64,000 bases of DNA from Nocardioidaceae bacterium (lineage in GTDB: Bacteria; Actinomycetota; Actinomycetes; Propionibacteriales; Nocardioidaceae), in NCBI GenBank assembly GCA_030655315.1, contig JAURVT010000042.1:1-64000 (forward strand), given 5' to 3'. Below, piece by piece: positions 1 through 8,417 of the stretch (position 1 is the stretch's first letter; each line of letters starts with the position of its first letter). The translations under genes and the position numbers were made by a program. The notes under the pieces were generated by a model. The model had not been told where the DNA came from, made no database searches, and saw only the letters and a list, made by a program, of their open reading frames with translations.

Positions 1-129
1 CGCGCGCCCCGCAACCGTCGCGGCGGCCCCCGTCGTCGCTCCGGCGGCGGCACCGGCGCCGGCACGGGCACCTCGGCCCCGCGCCGTGGTGGCGCGGCGT
101 CGTTCTCGGCCTCCTCCGGTCGCCGCTGA
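1..129 (+). CDS. C-terminal tail of a probable DEAD/DEAH-box RNA helicase (5'-truncated by window edge)
   Basis: An open frame enters from the left edge and stops at TGA 127-129. Only 42 residues are visible, almost all Arg, Gly, Ser and Thr, ending in SFSASSGRR. Such basic RGG-like tails are typical of actinobacterial RhlE-type DEAD-box helicases, where they bind RNA without being part of the ATPase core. No helicase motif lies in the window, so the family is inferred from composition alone. Another Arg/Gly-rich RNA-binding protein is possible. Confidence 0.4.
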   Translation, partial: RAPRNRRGGPRRRSGGGTGAGTGTSAPRRGGAASFSASSGRR

Positions 130-173
130 CGCAGAGCAGCACCCCGACGCACGAGGCTCCTGGGCGGAGTCGA

Positions 174-192
174 TAAGGTCAGCCTTTCCTAA
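174..192 (+). promoter_or_regulatory. DtxR/IdeR-type iron box
   Basis: The 19-mer TAAGGTCAGCCTTTCCTAA matches the IdeR/DtxR consensus TTAGGTTAGGCTAACCTAA at 14 of 19 positions and keeps the interrupted palindrome (AAGG...CCTAA). It ends about 30 bases before the GTG of a siderophore-binding lipoprotein gene, where bound Fe-IdeR would block transcription. The fit to the downstream function makes chance unlikely, but binding is inferred. Confidence 0.7.
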
Positions 193-222
193 GACCTTCC
201 CGACCTGCCCAGGAGCCTTCTC

Positions 223-1212
223 GTGCGGACCGTCCCACTGCGCACCCTCGCCGTCACCGCCGTCCTCCTCGCCACCGCCGCGTGCGGCGGCTCGTCCGAC
301 TCCGAGGAGGAGAGCGCCGGCTCGAGCAGCGGCTTCGAGCCCGTGACGATCGAGACCAAGTTCGGCACCGCGGAGATCACCGAGGAGCCGACGCGCGTCG
401 TCACCGTCGGCTACAACGAGGAGGACTACGCGCTCGCGCTGGGCGTCGTCCCGCTCGGCGCCCGCGAGTTCATCGGCTACGACGCCCCCCAGCGGCCCTG
501 GGCGCAGGACGCCCTCGGCGGCAAGACCGTCCCGACGGTCGGCGGCCAAGAGCTCGACCTCGAGAAGATCGCCGGGCTGGACCCGGACCTGATCCTCGGG
601 ATCAACTCCTACATGGACCAGGCCACCTACGACCTGCTCGCCAAGATCGCCCCCACCGTGGCGCAGACCGACGACTACGCCGACGGCGCCACCCCCTGGC
701 AGGAGCAGACGCTCCTCACCGGCCAGGCCCTCGGCAAGGACGAGGAGGCCAAGGACGTCGTCGCCGACGTCGAGGCGCAGTTCGCCGACGTGATCGAGCG
801 CAACCCCGACTTCGCGGGCAAGACGGCCTCGTTCGGGCTCGGCGTGGGCGCCACCGGAAGCTACGAGATCGCCCAGGACGACTACCGCAGCGGCTGGCTC
901 ACCGACCTCGGCTTCGAGGTGCCGAAGACCGGCGGCGAGATCTCGCTGGAAAGCCTCGACGAGCTCGAGGCGGACGTCGTGGTGTTCGAGGGCGTCGAGG
1001 GCGACGTCCTGTCGAGCCCCGTCGCGCGCAGCATGCCGGCCATCACCGAGAACCGGTACATCGACTTCGGCCCGTTCGACGCCGACTTCGCCGCCGCGCT
1101 CGGCTTCAACAGCCCGCTGAGCCTGCAGACCGTCCTCGAGATCGCCGAGCCCCGTCTCGCCGCCGCCACCGACGGTGACCCCGAGACCGTCCCCGAGCCC
1201 TACACCGGCTGA
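223..1212 (+). CDS. Iron-siderophore ABC transporter substrate-binding lipoprotein
   Basis: This 329-residue secreted lipoprotein resembles the FecB/FepB family (periplasmic-binding fold PF01497), which captures ferric siderophores and hands them to a membrane permease. It has a basic N terminus, a hydrophobic run and a lipobox-like ATAAC with Cys21. The RVVTVGYNEEDYALALGVVPLG stretch (about 57-78) and the DLEKIAGLDPDLILG segment are typical of the first lobe. The GTG start at 223 follows AGGAG at 211-215. No permease or ATPase gene is adjacent, so it is an orphan binding protein in this window. An iron box upstream implies repression in iron-replete cells. The ligand cannot be told from sequence. 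Confidence 0.88.
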   Translation: MRTVPLRTLAVTAVLLATAACGGSSDSEEESAGSSSGFEPVTIETKFGTAEITEEPTRVVTVGYNEEDYALALGVVPLGAREFIGYDAPQRPWAQDALGGKTVPTVGGQELDLEKIAGLDPDLILGINSYMDQATYDLLAKIAPTVAQTDDYADGATPWQEQTLLTGQALGKDEEAKDVVADVEAQFADVIERNPDFAGKTASFGLGVGATGSYEIAQDDYRSGWLTDLGFEVPKTGGEISLESLDELEADVVVFEGVEGDVLSSPVARSMPAITENRYIDFGPFDADFAAALGFNSPLSLQTVLEIAEPRLAAATDGDPETVPEPYTG

Positions 1213-1233
1213 CGCGCCGCCCCGACCCCCGCT

Positions 1234-1325
1234 GTCGGATTCCCAGGTAGGCACGGTCTTCCGACAGGACCACGGAGAACTCTCCGTGGTTCTGTCGGTT
1301 CTCCGTGCCTACCTGGGAAACCGAC
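1234..1325. repeat. 92-nt near-perfect palindrome between the siderophore-binding gene and rplI
   Basis: The two halves pair around 1279/1280. The outer arms (1234-1256 with 1303-1325) pair at all but one position (A1239/A1320). The inner arms (1261-1278 with 1281-1298) pair fully with one G.T. Only a 4-base internal mismatch (1257-1260) separates them. It lies between convergent genes, so it may end transcription from the left, but it is far longer than a normal terminator and has no T tract. rplI has its own terminator just beyond it. Confidence 0.85.
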
Positions 1326-1348
1326 GGGCGGACGAGGTGGGGACGACG

Positions 1349-1383
1349 AAAAGGCCCGCACCCCCGAGGGGGGTGCGGGCCTT
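1349..1383 (-). terminator. Intrinsic terminator of the rpsF-ssb-rpsR-rplI operon
   Basis: GGCCCGCACCCCC (1353-1365) pairs with GGGGGTGCGGGCC (to 1382) around a tiny loop. On the minus strand the stem is followed by TTTTCG, so it is oriented to stop transcription leaving rplI, whose stop codon is at 1400. It is one of the few hairpins here with a recognisable T-run. Confidence 0.8.
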
Positions 1384-1399
1384 CGTGCGGGTGCCTGCG

Positions 1400-1846
1400 T
1401 CAGGCGGCGGCGACGACGTTCAGCTTGACCGTCGCGCTGACCTCGGGGTGGATGCGCACGGAGACCGTGTGCGACCCGAGGGCCTTGATCGGCTGGCCGA
1501 TCTCGATGCGACGCTTGTCGACGCTCGCGCCGGCGACCTCGAGGGCCGCGGCGACGTCGGAGACCGTCACGGCGCCGAACAGGCGGCCGGTGGAGCCGAC
1601 CTGCGCGGGGACGTTGATCGGGCCCTGCTCGAGCTTCGCCCGGATGGCGACGGCGTCCTCGCGGTCGTGGACCGCACGGGCGTCGCGCGCCTTCTTGATG
1701 GACTCGACCTGCTTGCCGGCGCCGCGCGTCCAACGGATCGCGAAGCCACGGGGCATCAGGTAGTTGCGGCCGTAGCCGTCCTTGACCTCGACGACGTCGC
1801 CGGGCTCGCCGAGGTTGGTCACCTCGTGCGTGAGGATGAGCTTCAT
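1400..1846 (-). CDS. rplI: 50S ribosomal protein L9
   Basis: A 148-residue protein of the normal L9 length. The N-terminal rRNA-binding domain carries [21 protein letters not shown] (in two parts: GDVVEV near 16 and [13 protein letters not shown] at 24-36). A long helix and a C-terminal domain ending in KLNVVAAA follow. L9 sits at the base of the L1 stalk and helps reading-frame maintenance. The ATG at 1846 is preceded by a purine-rich site. It is the last gene of the rpsF operon, about 14 bases after rpsR, and is followed by a strong terminator. Confidence 0.97.
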   Translation of the reverse strand: MKLILTHEVTNLGEPGDVVEVKDGYGRNYLMPRGFAIRWTRGAGKQVESIKKARDARAVHDREDAVAIRAKLEQGPINVPAQVGSTGRLFGAVTVSDVAAALEVAGASVDKRRIEIGQPIKALGSHTVSVRIHPEVSATVKLNVVAAA

Positions 1847-1860
1847 GGTGGTCGCCTTCC

Positions 1861-2097
1861 TCAGCGGGTGGTCGAGGTGTAGGGGAGGAGCGCCATCTCG
1901 CGCGCGTTCTTGATCGCCATGGCGATCTTGCGCTGCTCCTGGACGGAGACACCGGTCACCCGACGGGCGCGGATCTTGCCGCGGTCGGAGATGAACTTGC
2001 GCAGCAGCGCGGTGTCCTTGTAATCGATCTTGGTGACGCCCGCAGCCTTGAGCGGATTGCTCTTCTTCTTGGGCTTGCGGACAACTGGCTTCGCCAT
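1861..2097 (-). CDS. rpsR: 30S ribosomal protein S18
   Basis: A 78-residue basic protein with the S18 core [20 protein letters not shown] and RRVTG, which binds 16S rRNA as a heterodimer with S6 on the platform of the small subunit. The N terminus is Lys/Arg-rich and the length is normal. There is no CxxC zinc pair, so this is a zinc-independent S18. It sits between ssb and rplI, as in most bacteria. Confidence 0.97.
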   Translation of the reverse strand: MAKPVVRKPKKKSNPLKAAGVTKIDYKDTALLRKFISDRGKIRARRVTGVSVQEQRKIAMAIKNAREMALLPYTSTTR

Positions 2098-2183
2098 TGT
2101 GGTGCTCCTCTTGTCGAGCCCGGCCCCCTGGCGGGTGGCCGGAATGGTCGGTGTCGTCGGTGATCAGGTGGTGTGGTGACCCG

Positions 2184-2741
2184 TCAGAACGGGGGCTCGT
2201 CCTGGCTTCCGCCGGACGGGCTGGCCCACGGGTCGTTGCCGGCGTTGCCGCCGCCACCGCCGCCACCCTGGGGTGCGGGCGAGGACCACGGGTCGCCGGC
2301 GGGAGCGGGCTGGCCGCCGCCCTGGCTGCCCTGGCCGCCGCCGAAGCCACCGCCGCCACCCTGGCCGCCGCCGGAGCGGTTGGCCCGGGCGACCTTGGCG
2401 GTCGCGCTGCGCAGGCTGGGGCCGACCTCGTCGACGTCCATCTCCACGACGGTGCGCTTCTCGCCCTCGCGGGTCTCGTACTGGCGCTGCTTGAGGCGGC
2501 CCTGCACGATGACGCGCGTCCCCTTGGTCAGGGACTCGGCGACGTTCTCGGCCGCCTGGCGCCACACGGCGCAGGACAGCCACAGCGTGTCGCCGTCCTT
2601 CCACTCGTTCGTCTGCCGGTCGAACGTGCGCGGCGTGGACGCGATGCGGAAGTTGGCGACGGCCGCGCCCGACGGCGTGAACCGCAGCTCGGGGTCGTCG
2701 ACGAGGTTGCCGACGACGGTGATGATCGTCTCGCCTGCCAT
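2184..2741 (-). CDS. ssb: Single-stranded DNA-binding protein
   Basis: This 185-residue SSB has the OB fold in residues 1-110 (start [21 protein letters not shown]), a Gly/Gln-rich flexible linker (about 118-170) and the acidic tip DEPPF, which recruits partner proteins. It coats single-stranded DNA in replication and repair as a tetramer. The ATG at 2741 is preceded by GGGAGCCCCC. Lying between rpsF and rpsR is the standard arrangement and marks it as the main replicative SSB. Confidence 0.96.
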   Translation of the reverse strand: MAGETIITVVGNLVDDPELRFTPSGAAVANFRIASTPRTFDRQTNEWKDGDTLWLSCAVWRQAAENVAESLTKGTRVIVQGRLKQRQYETREGEKRTVVEMDVDEVGPSLRSATAKVARANRSGGGQGGGGGFGGGQGSQGGGQPAPAGDPWSSPAPQGGGGGGGNAGNDPWASPSGGSQDEPPF

Positions 2742-2853
2742 GGGGGCTCCCTAGGGGTGGTGCGTGGTCTGGGTGGCTAGCAGTAGACCGCATCGCTCGG
2801 ACGTTCGCGGCCGTCTGTCCACAGGCGGCCGCACCGGGCGGTGCGGGGGATGA

Positions 2854-3144
2854 CTACTTGGCGTCCGGACGGATGACCTTGGTCCGCACGACGGACTCGT
2901 TCAGGCCGAGCTGGCGGTCCAGCTCCTTGACCGTCGCGGGCTCGGCCGTCAGGTCGACGACGGCGTAGATGCCCTCGGTCTTCTTGTCGATCTCGTAGGC
3001 GAGGCGACGCTTGCCCCACACGTCGACGTTCTCGACGGTGCCACCGTCGTTGCGGACCACGTTCAGGTACGTGTCCAGGCTGGGGGCGACGGTTCGTTCC
3101 TCGAGATCGGGGTCGAGGATCAGCATCAATTCGTACTTGCGCAC
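2854..3144 (-). CDS. rpsF: 30S ribosomal protein S6
   Basis: A 96-residue S6 beginning [16 protein letters not shown], with the typical [20 protein letters not shown] strand-helix region and a short C-terminal tail. I take the GTG at 3144, preceded by GGAGGTGGAG, over an upstream alternative because it gives the family length and the canonical first strand. S6 pairs with S18, encoded two genes downstream. It heads the rpsF-ssb-rpsR-rplI operon. A TAGACT -10-like hexamer on the minus strand (3239-3244) would give a leader of roughly 85 bases. Confidence 0.96.
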   Translation of the reverse strand: MRKYELMLILDPDLEERTVAPSLDTYLNVVRNDGGTVENVDVWGKRRLAYEIDKKTEGIYAVVDLTAEPATVKELDRQLGLNESVVRTKVIRPDAK

Positions 3145-3172
3145 AGCGACTCCACCTCCTTCGGTCTGGGCG

Positions 3173-3191
3173 GTCACGGTCTCTCCGTGAC
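3173..3191 (-). promoter_or_regulatory. Hairpin in the rpsF leader, possible S6:S18 autoregulatory site
   Basis: GTCACGG (3173-3179) and CCGTGAC (3185-3191) form a perfect 7-bp stem with a 5-base loop, about 30 bases upstream of rpsF on the transcribed strand. In many bacteria the rpsF leader binds the S6:S18 complex for feedback. I see the stem but cannot confirm the characteristic bulge, so the role is speculative. Confidence 0.3.
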
Positions 3192-3406
3192 AGGAGGGCT
3201 CTGCGGGTGCTGCCCACGCGGGTGCGGGCAACCGGTCAAGTCTAGCCGTGCACCGTCGTGGCTGGCCAATCCCGCCTGTGGACGGCCTCGGTCGCGGGAC
3301 GCCCGGACCGCCGTCGCACCCGACGCGGCTCGTCGCTGCTCGTCCCCTCGTCCCCCCACCGCCGAGTGGCGCAGATCCGTGCTCGAGTGGCGGGCGGGTG
3401 GGGAGG

Positions 3407-5827
3407 TCAGGCGAGGGGGGCGCGCAGCGTGACGGTGACGGGCCAGCGGACGCCGGCGACGTCGACCTCGTAGGAGCCCTCGGCGGCCCACGCGCGGGTG
3501 GTGGTGCCGGACGGGTCGGCGACGTGCGCCAGCCCGACGGCCGCGCCGACGGTGGCGCCCCAGGCCGCCGACGTCACCTGGCCGACGGCCACGCCGTCGC
3601 GACGCAGCAGCTCACCGCCCCACAGCATCGGCTCGGCGGAGTCGGCGGCGAACGAGACCAGCCGCCGGGACACCCCGTCGGCCCGGGCCCTCTCCACGGC
3701 CGCGCGGCCGAGGAAGTCGACGTCCGTGCCGAGCTTGCAGGTGAACAGGAGCCCGGACTCGACGGGTCCGACGTCGGGGTGCAGGTCGCGGCCGAAGGCC
3801 CGGTAGCCCTTCTCGAGCCGCAGCGCGTCGATCGCGTAGTAGCCCGCGTCCACGAGCCCAAGGTCGGCGCCCGCGGCGACCAGGTCGTCGTAGACCCCCG
3901 CGGCCGACTCCACCGGGACGTACAGCTCCCAGCCCGGCTCGCCGACGTAGGTGATCCGGGTGGCGCGCACGGTCGCGTGGCCGAGCCGGACGGCACGGCT
4001 GTCCCCCGGCTCCCAGCCGGCGCCGAGGTCGGGCGACAGCCGCGCCAGCAGCTCGGCCGACCGCGGGCCCATCACGCCGTAGACCGCCCAGGCCGACGTC
4101 ACGTCGGTGACGACCACGTGCCGTCCCGGCGCGACGTGCCGGCGCAGGTGGTCGACGTCGCGCACCGTGGTGGCCGACGACGCCACGAGCAGGAAGGTGG
4201 CGTGGCCGGTGCGGGTGACGGTCAGGTCGGACTCGTAGGTGCCGCGGGCGTTGAGCAGGCCGGTGTAGACGGTGCGGCCGACGGGCACGTCGACGTCGTT
4301 GGTGCACAGCCACTGCAGGTGGGCGAGCGCGTCGGCGCCGGCGACCTCGTACTTGGAGAACGACGTCTGGTCGAACAGCGCGACGGACTCCCGCGTCGCG
4401 CGCTGCTCGGCCGCCGACCAGGGCAGCCACGACGGGCGTCCCCAGGAGTACCGCATCGTCTGGTCCTCGCCGGGCGGCGTCATGTAGTTGACGCGCTCCC
4501 AGCCCATCCGGCTGCCGAACGACGCGCCACGCGCCGCGAGCCGGTCGTGCGCGGGCGAGCGTCGCAGGCCGCGTCCGCTCTCGAGCTCGCGGTTGGGCCA
4601 CGGCACCGCGTAGTGCAGGCCGAGGACCTCGACGACGCGGTCGCGCAGCCAGCCGTCGTTGCCGTGGAAGGGAGCGAAGCGGCGGACGTCGACGCTCGTC
4701 AGGTCACCGTCGGGCTCGCCGTCGACGACCCACGCGGCCAGCGCGCGCCCCGCGCCGCCGGCCGAGGCGATGCCGACGGAGTTGAAGCCCGCCGCCACGA
4801 AGAACCCCCGCAGCCCGGGCGCCTCGCCCATCACGAACTGGTTGTCGGGCGTGAAGCTCTCGGGCCCGTCGTAGAGCTTGCGCACGCCGGTGGTCTCGAG
4901 GGCCGGGACGCGGTGCACGCCCTGCTCCATCCAGGGCCCGAAGTGGTCCCAGTCCTCGCCCAGCAGGCTGAACTCGAACGGGTAGGGAATGGCGTCGGGG
5001 GCGACCCACGGCTGCGCGTCGGTCTCGAAGGCGCCGACGACCAGCCCGCCGACCTCCTCCTTCATGTACGTGCAGCCGTCGGGGTCGCGCAGGATCGGCA
5101 GGTCGGGCGTCACGCCGGCGACCTGGTCGGTCACCGCGTAGTAGTGGTGCGCGGAGTGCAGCGGCACCGTGACGCCGACGCTGCGGGCCAGCGCGTTGGC
5201 CCACTGGCCGGCGCAGTTGACGACGACGTCGGCCTCGACGTCGCCGACGTCGGTGCGCACGCCCGTGACGGCGCCGCCCGCCGTCAGGACCTCGAGCACG
5301 CGCACCTTCTCGACGACGCGCGCACCGCGCAGGCGGGCGCCCTTGGCGAGCGCGAGCGTGAGGTCGGTGGGGTTGGCGGTGCCGTCGTCGGGCAGCCAGA
5401 TCGCGCCGACGAGGTCGTCGGTGCGCATCAGCGGCCAGCGCTCGCCGGCCTGGTCGGGCGTGAGGATCGAGCAGTCGAGCCCGTACGCCTCGGCGCTCGC
5501 GGCGGTGCGCCGCAGCTGGGTCATCCGGTCGGCCGTGCGGGCAACGATCAGCCCGCCGCAGCGCTTGTACCCCGTCGCCAGGCCGGTCTCGGCCTCGAGC
5601 CGCTCGTACAGCGCGGTCGAGTACTGGACGAGCCGGGTGCCGCTCTCGGACGCCCGCAGCTGCCCGACGAGCCCCGCCGCGTGCCAGGTGGTGCCGGACG
5701 AGAGCCGGCCCTGCTCGACCAGCAGCACGTCGGTCCAGCCGCGCTCGGTGAGGTGGTACGCCACGCTCGTGCCGATCACCCCGCCCCCGATCACGACGAC
5801 GCGGGCACGGGAGGGCAGGTCAGGCAC
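3407..5827 (-). CDS. FAD-dependent oxidoreductase with GcvT domain (dimethylglycine/sarcosine dehydrogenase type)
   Basis: An 806-residue enzyme. An N-terminal DAO-type FAD domain starts [17 protein letters not shown] (10-26). [10 protein letters not shown] (about 44-53) contains His49, at the position that carries covalent FAD in dimethylglycine dehydrogenases. A linker and a C-terminal GcvT/aminomethyltransferase half follow ([41 protein letters not shown]). Such enzymes demethylate N-methylated glycines and pass the one-carbon unit to tetrahydrofolate. The GTG at 5827 overlaps the kinase stop by 8 bases; an upstream start would overlap the kinase further. It is third in an operon with an APC permease and a choline-kinase-like protein, which suggests choline or methylated-amine catabolism. 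The exact substrate is not certain. Confidence 0.85.
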   Translation of the reverse strand: MPDLPSRARVVVIGGGVIGTSVAYHLTERGWTDVLLVEQGRLSSGTTWHAAGLVGQLRASESGTRLVQYSTALYERLEAETGLATGYKRCGGLIVARTADRMTQLRRTAASAEAYGLDCSILTPDQAGERWPLMRTDDLVGAIWLPDDGTANPTDLTLALAKGARLRGARVVEKVRVLEVLTAGGAVTGVRTDVGDVEADVVVNCAGQWANALARSVGVTVPLHSAHHYYAVTDQVAGVTPDLPILRDPDGCTYMKEEVGGLVVGAFETDAQPWVAPDAIPYPFEFSLLGEDWDHFGPWMEQGVHRVPALETTGVRKLYDGPESFTPDNQFVMGEAPGLRGFFVAAGFNSVGIASAGGAGRALAAWVVDGEPDGDLTSVDVRRFAPFHGNDGWLRDRVVEVLGLHYAVPWPNRELESGRGLRRSPAHDRLAARGASFGSRMGWERVNYMTPPGEDQTMRYSWGRPSWLPWSAAEQRATRESVALFDQTSFSKYEVAGADALAHLQWLCTNDVDVPVGRTVYTGLLNARGTYESDLTVTRTGHATFLLVASSATTVRDVDHLRRHVAPGRHVVVTDVTSAWAVYGVMGPRSAELLARLSPDLGAGWEPGDSRAVRLGHATVRATRITYVGEPGWELYVPVESAAGVYDDLVAAGADLGLVDAGYYAIDALRLEKGYRAFGRDLHPDVGPVESGLLFTCKLGTDVDFLGRAAVERARADGVSRRLVSFAADSAEPMLWGGELLRRDGVAVGQVTSAAWGATVGAAVGLAHVADPSGTTTRAWAAEGSYEVDVAGVRWPVTVTLRAPLA

Positions 5828-6737
5828 GGGCCACCTCGTCCAGGAGAAGGGAGTAGCGGTCGCCGGTGAAGGCGGCCGCGGCACCGTCGAGGCGCTCGTC
5901 GCCCCAGCCGGTGAAGTCGAAGTCCAGCGGGCTCGAGGCGGCCTGGATGTAGCCCCAGAGGGCCCAGCCGTACTGGGACACCACGGCCTGCAGGCGGGTG
6001 CGCGCGAGCATCCGCGCGTCGGGGCGGCCGAGGTAGCAGGTGACCAGCTCCTCGCACGCGTCGTCGGGGAGCCCGGTCTCGGTGCAGGTGTTGCCGAGCT
6101 CGAAGAACGGGTCGTTGTTGCCCGCGTACTCGTAGTCGATCAGGTGGACGCGGGTGCCGTCGTCGACCAGGTTGTCGGCGAGCAGGTCGTTGTTGCACGG
6201 CTTGGTGGGCACCGGGTCGGACGCGAGCGCGGCGACGGCGCGCGCGAACGCGTCGGCGTGGTCGTCGTAGCGGGACGGGAACGCGAACTCGCGCTCGTCG
6301 ACGATCCGGCGGAAGCGGGCCTGCCGGTCGGGCATGTGGAACTCGTTCACGAACCGCGGACCCTCGTGCAGGCGGCGCACCGCGTCGGCCACCCGGGGGA
6401 GCACGCCCGGGCGACGGAGGTCGGCGTCGGTGCAGGTGGTGCCCTCGAGCCAGCCGATCAGCATGATCTGCAGGTCGGGCCGGTACTCCACGACGGGCGC
6501 GCCCACGCCCACCGAGGCCGCGGCCACCGAGTTGTGGTGCTCGGCGTCGCGGTCGATGCCGAGCAGCTCGGTGTCGGAGCGGCCGCACCGGGCGACGAAG
6601 ACGCCGTCGGGCGTGGTCACCTTGAGGTTGAGGTTGGTCAACCCGCCCGACAGCTCCTCGACGTGACGCGAGCGCCCCGCGAGGGCGGCCAGCTGCTCCA
6701 GCCGCTCCTCGTAGGTCGCGCGGTCGACGACCGGCAC
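5820..6737 (-). CDS. Choline/ethanolamine kinase-like phosphotransferase (APH fold)
   Basis: A 305-residue protein of the aminoglycoside phosphotransferase/choline kinase superfamily. GGLTNLNLKV (31-40) forms the nucleotide loop. CNNDLLADN (181-189) is the catalytic Brenner motif, with Asp184 as base. HLIDYEYAGNNDPFFELGN (from 198) holds the metal-binding Asp and the choline-kinase-style EYAG..D signature. Family members phosphorylate choline, ethanolamine or related alcohols with ATP. The GTG start lies one base after the permease stop and the end overlaps the oxidoreductase start, so the three are translationally coupled. Phosphorylation of an imported amino alcohol is the likely job. Confidence 0.8.
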   Translation of the reverse strand: MPVVDRATYEERLEQLAALAGRSRHVEELSGGLTNLNLKVTTPDGVFVARCGRSDTELLGIDRDAEHHNSVAAASVGVGAPVVEYRPDLQIMLIGWLEGTTCTDADLRRPGVLPRVADAVRRLHEGPRFVNEFHMPDRQARFRRIVDEREFAFPSRYDDHADAFARAVAALASDPVPTKPCNNDLLADNLVDDGTRVHLIDYEYAGNNDPFFELGNTCTETGLPDDACEELVTCYLGRPDARMLARTRLQAVVSQYGWALWGYIQAASSPLDFDFTGWGDERLDGAAAAFTGDRYSLLLDEVARA

Positions 6738-6738
6738 G

Positions 6739-8274
6739 TCAGTCGTCGAACGCCTGCGAGACGGCCGGGTCGATCGTCATCTTCGGGCCGGTGAACCAGT
6801 GGCGCGCCGACGCGAACCACCAGATCGCGAGCACGACCAGCGTGCCGATGGTGAGGATCGGCGCGTAGTTGACGCTGCTCCACGCGAAGTCGTCGCTGAA
6901 GGGCACGCCCGCGGGCGTGAAGGGCAGGATGAAGTAGACGCAGATGACGGCGATCTCGGCGACCGCGACGAGGTTCATCCACTTGTACTTGGCGCCCAGC
7001 GTCCACGAGCCCGCCTCGAACGCGTCGCCCATCCGCCAGCGCAGGAAGATCGGGATCGCGAAGGCGAGGTACAGCCCGATCACCGCGACCGAGGTGACCG
7101 CGTAGAACGCGGTGGGCACGCCGCCGACGCTCTTGAGCGCGGGCAGCGTGATGATGATGCCGACCACGGTCACGAAGATCACCGCGTTGGCCGGCACCTT
7201 GGTGCGGGGGTTGACCTGCGACCACAGGCCCGAGCCGGGGATGGCGCGGTCGCGGCTGAAGGCGAAGGTCATCCGCGAGGCGCTCGTCAGGCACGCGATG
7301 GTGCAGAAGAACTGCCCCGCGGTGGAGATCAGCAGGATGGTGAAGTGCCAGCCCTCGCCGAGGGCCTGGGAGAAGATCACGTCCACCGCGCCGAACCCGT
7401 CGGTCACGCCCTGCGCGTCCTGGACGGCGAACAGGAACGCGAGCAGCAGGAACCAGCCGCCGAGCGCGGAGTAGGCGATCGAGCGCCACACGCCCTTGGC
7501 CGCGCCCTCGGCCGCGCCCTGGGTCTCCTCCGACAGGTGCGCGGACGCGTCGAAGCCGGTGATCGTGTACTGGGTCAGCAGGAAGCCCAGCGGCAGCACG
7601 AGGAACCAGTACTTGCCGTCGGAGAAGCCGGAGTTGTTGATCCGCTCGGTGAAGACGAAGTCGATGCTCTGGTGGGTGTCGGGGACGATCACCAGGATCA
7701 GGATGACCGCGGCGGCGCCGGCGACGTGCCACCAGACCGAGACGTTGTTGATGACGGCGAGCAGGTGCCCGCTGAAGATGTTGAGCAGCGCGGCCAGCAC
7801 GAACAGCACCACGAACAGGATGTAGACGCGGCCCAGGCTGTAGCTGTCGGCCCAGCCCTGGCTGATCGTCTGCAGCGTGAGGTCGAGGAACGTCGCGCAG
7901 CCGTAGGCGACCGACGCCGTCACCGCGAGCAGGCCGACGAGGTTGAGCCAGCCGGTGAAGAAGCCCGTCGCGGGGCCGCCCATCTTGGCCGCCCACCAGT
8001 AGATGCCGCCCGACGTCGGGTACGCCGAGACCAGCTCGGACATCGTGAAGCCGATGATCAGGATGAACAGGCTGATGATCGGCCAGCCCCACGAGATCGC
8101 GACCGGGCCGCCGTTGTTCCAGGCCTGGCCGAAGGTGGTGAAGCAGCCCGCCAGGATCGAGATGATCGAGAACGAGATCGCGAAGTTGGAGAAGCTGGAC
8201 CAGCTGCGGCTGAGCTCCTGCTTGTAGCCGAGCTTGGCGAGGAGCTCGTCGTCCTTGGACAGTGCGTCGGACAT
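6739..8274 (-). CDS. APC-family amino acid/amine permease
   Basis: A 511-residue integral membrane protein with about 12 hydrophobic segments. It shows the APC superfamily start (WSSFSNFAISFSIISILAG, near 26-44, then GWPIISLFILIIGFTMSELVSAYPTSGGIYWW in pieces), typical of the eukaryote-like amino acid/choline transporter subgroup. The ATG at 8274 follows CGGAGATCAGCG; an in-frame upstream extension lacks membrane character and is not used. As first gene of the permease-kinase-oxidoreductase operon it probably imports the amine the other two enzymes use. A -10 hexamer and a candidate GntR operator lie upstream. Confidence 0.88.
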   Translation of the reverse strand: MSDALSKDDELLAKLGYKQELSRSWSSFSNFAISFSIISILAGCFTTFGQAWNNGGPVAISWGWPIISLFILIIGFTMSELVSAYPTSGGIYWWAAKMGGPATGFFTGWLNLVGLLAVTASVAYGCATFLDLTLQTISQGWADSYSLGRVYILFVVLFVLAALLNIFSGHLLAVINNVSVWWHVAGAAAVILILVIVPDTHQSIDFVFTERINNSGFSDGKYWFLVLPLGFLLTQYTITGFDASAHLSEETQGAAEGAAKGVWRSIAYSALGGWFLLLAFLFAVQDAQGVTDGFGAVDVIFSQALGEGWHFTILLISTAGQFFCTIACLTSASRMTFAFSRDRAIPGSGLWSQVNPRTKVPANAVIFVTVVGIIITLPALKSVGGVPTAFYAVTSVAVIGLYLAFAIPIFLRWRMGDAFEAGSWTLGAKYKWMNLVAVAEIAVICVYFILPFTPAGVPFSDDFAWSSVNYAPILTIGTLVVLAIWWFASARHWFTGPKMTIDPAVSQAFDD

Positions 8275-8314
8275 CGCTGATCTCCGTGGGGGAGCGGGGC
8301 TGGGATGGCGTGAC

Positions 8315-8344
8315 GCTATACCCGCCGGGCGCAACCATCTAGAC
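8315..8344 (-). promoter_or_regulatory. Promoter and candidate GntR (HutC-type) operator of the APC-kinase-oxidoreductase operon
   Basis: On the minus strand, GTCTAGAT (8344-8337) fits the HutC-subfamily core GTnTAnAC with one mismatch. It lies 16 bases upstream of TATAGC (8320-8315), a good -10 hexamer, so a bound repressor would cover the -35 region. A GntR/UTRA gene lies immediately upstream in the same direction. The regulatory link is inferred from position and motif. Confidence 0.45.
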
Positions 8345-8417
8345 CTTTGACGAGGACACGCGGCAGATTTCATCGCACCGCAACACGCCGACCGGACGCC
8401 GGGGGATCAACCGGACG

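Noticed and set aside
3248-5869. An 873-codon plus-strand frame opposite the FAD/GcvT oxidoreductase
   Set aside because: Antisense to a clear enzyme gene; the translation has no family motifs and a biased composition.
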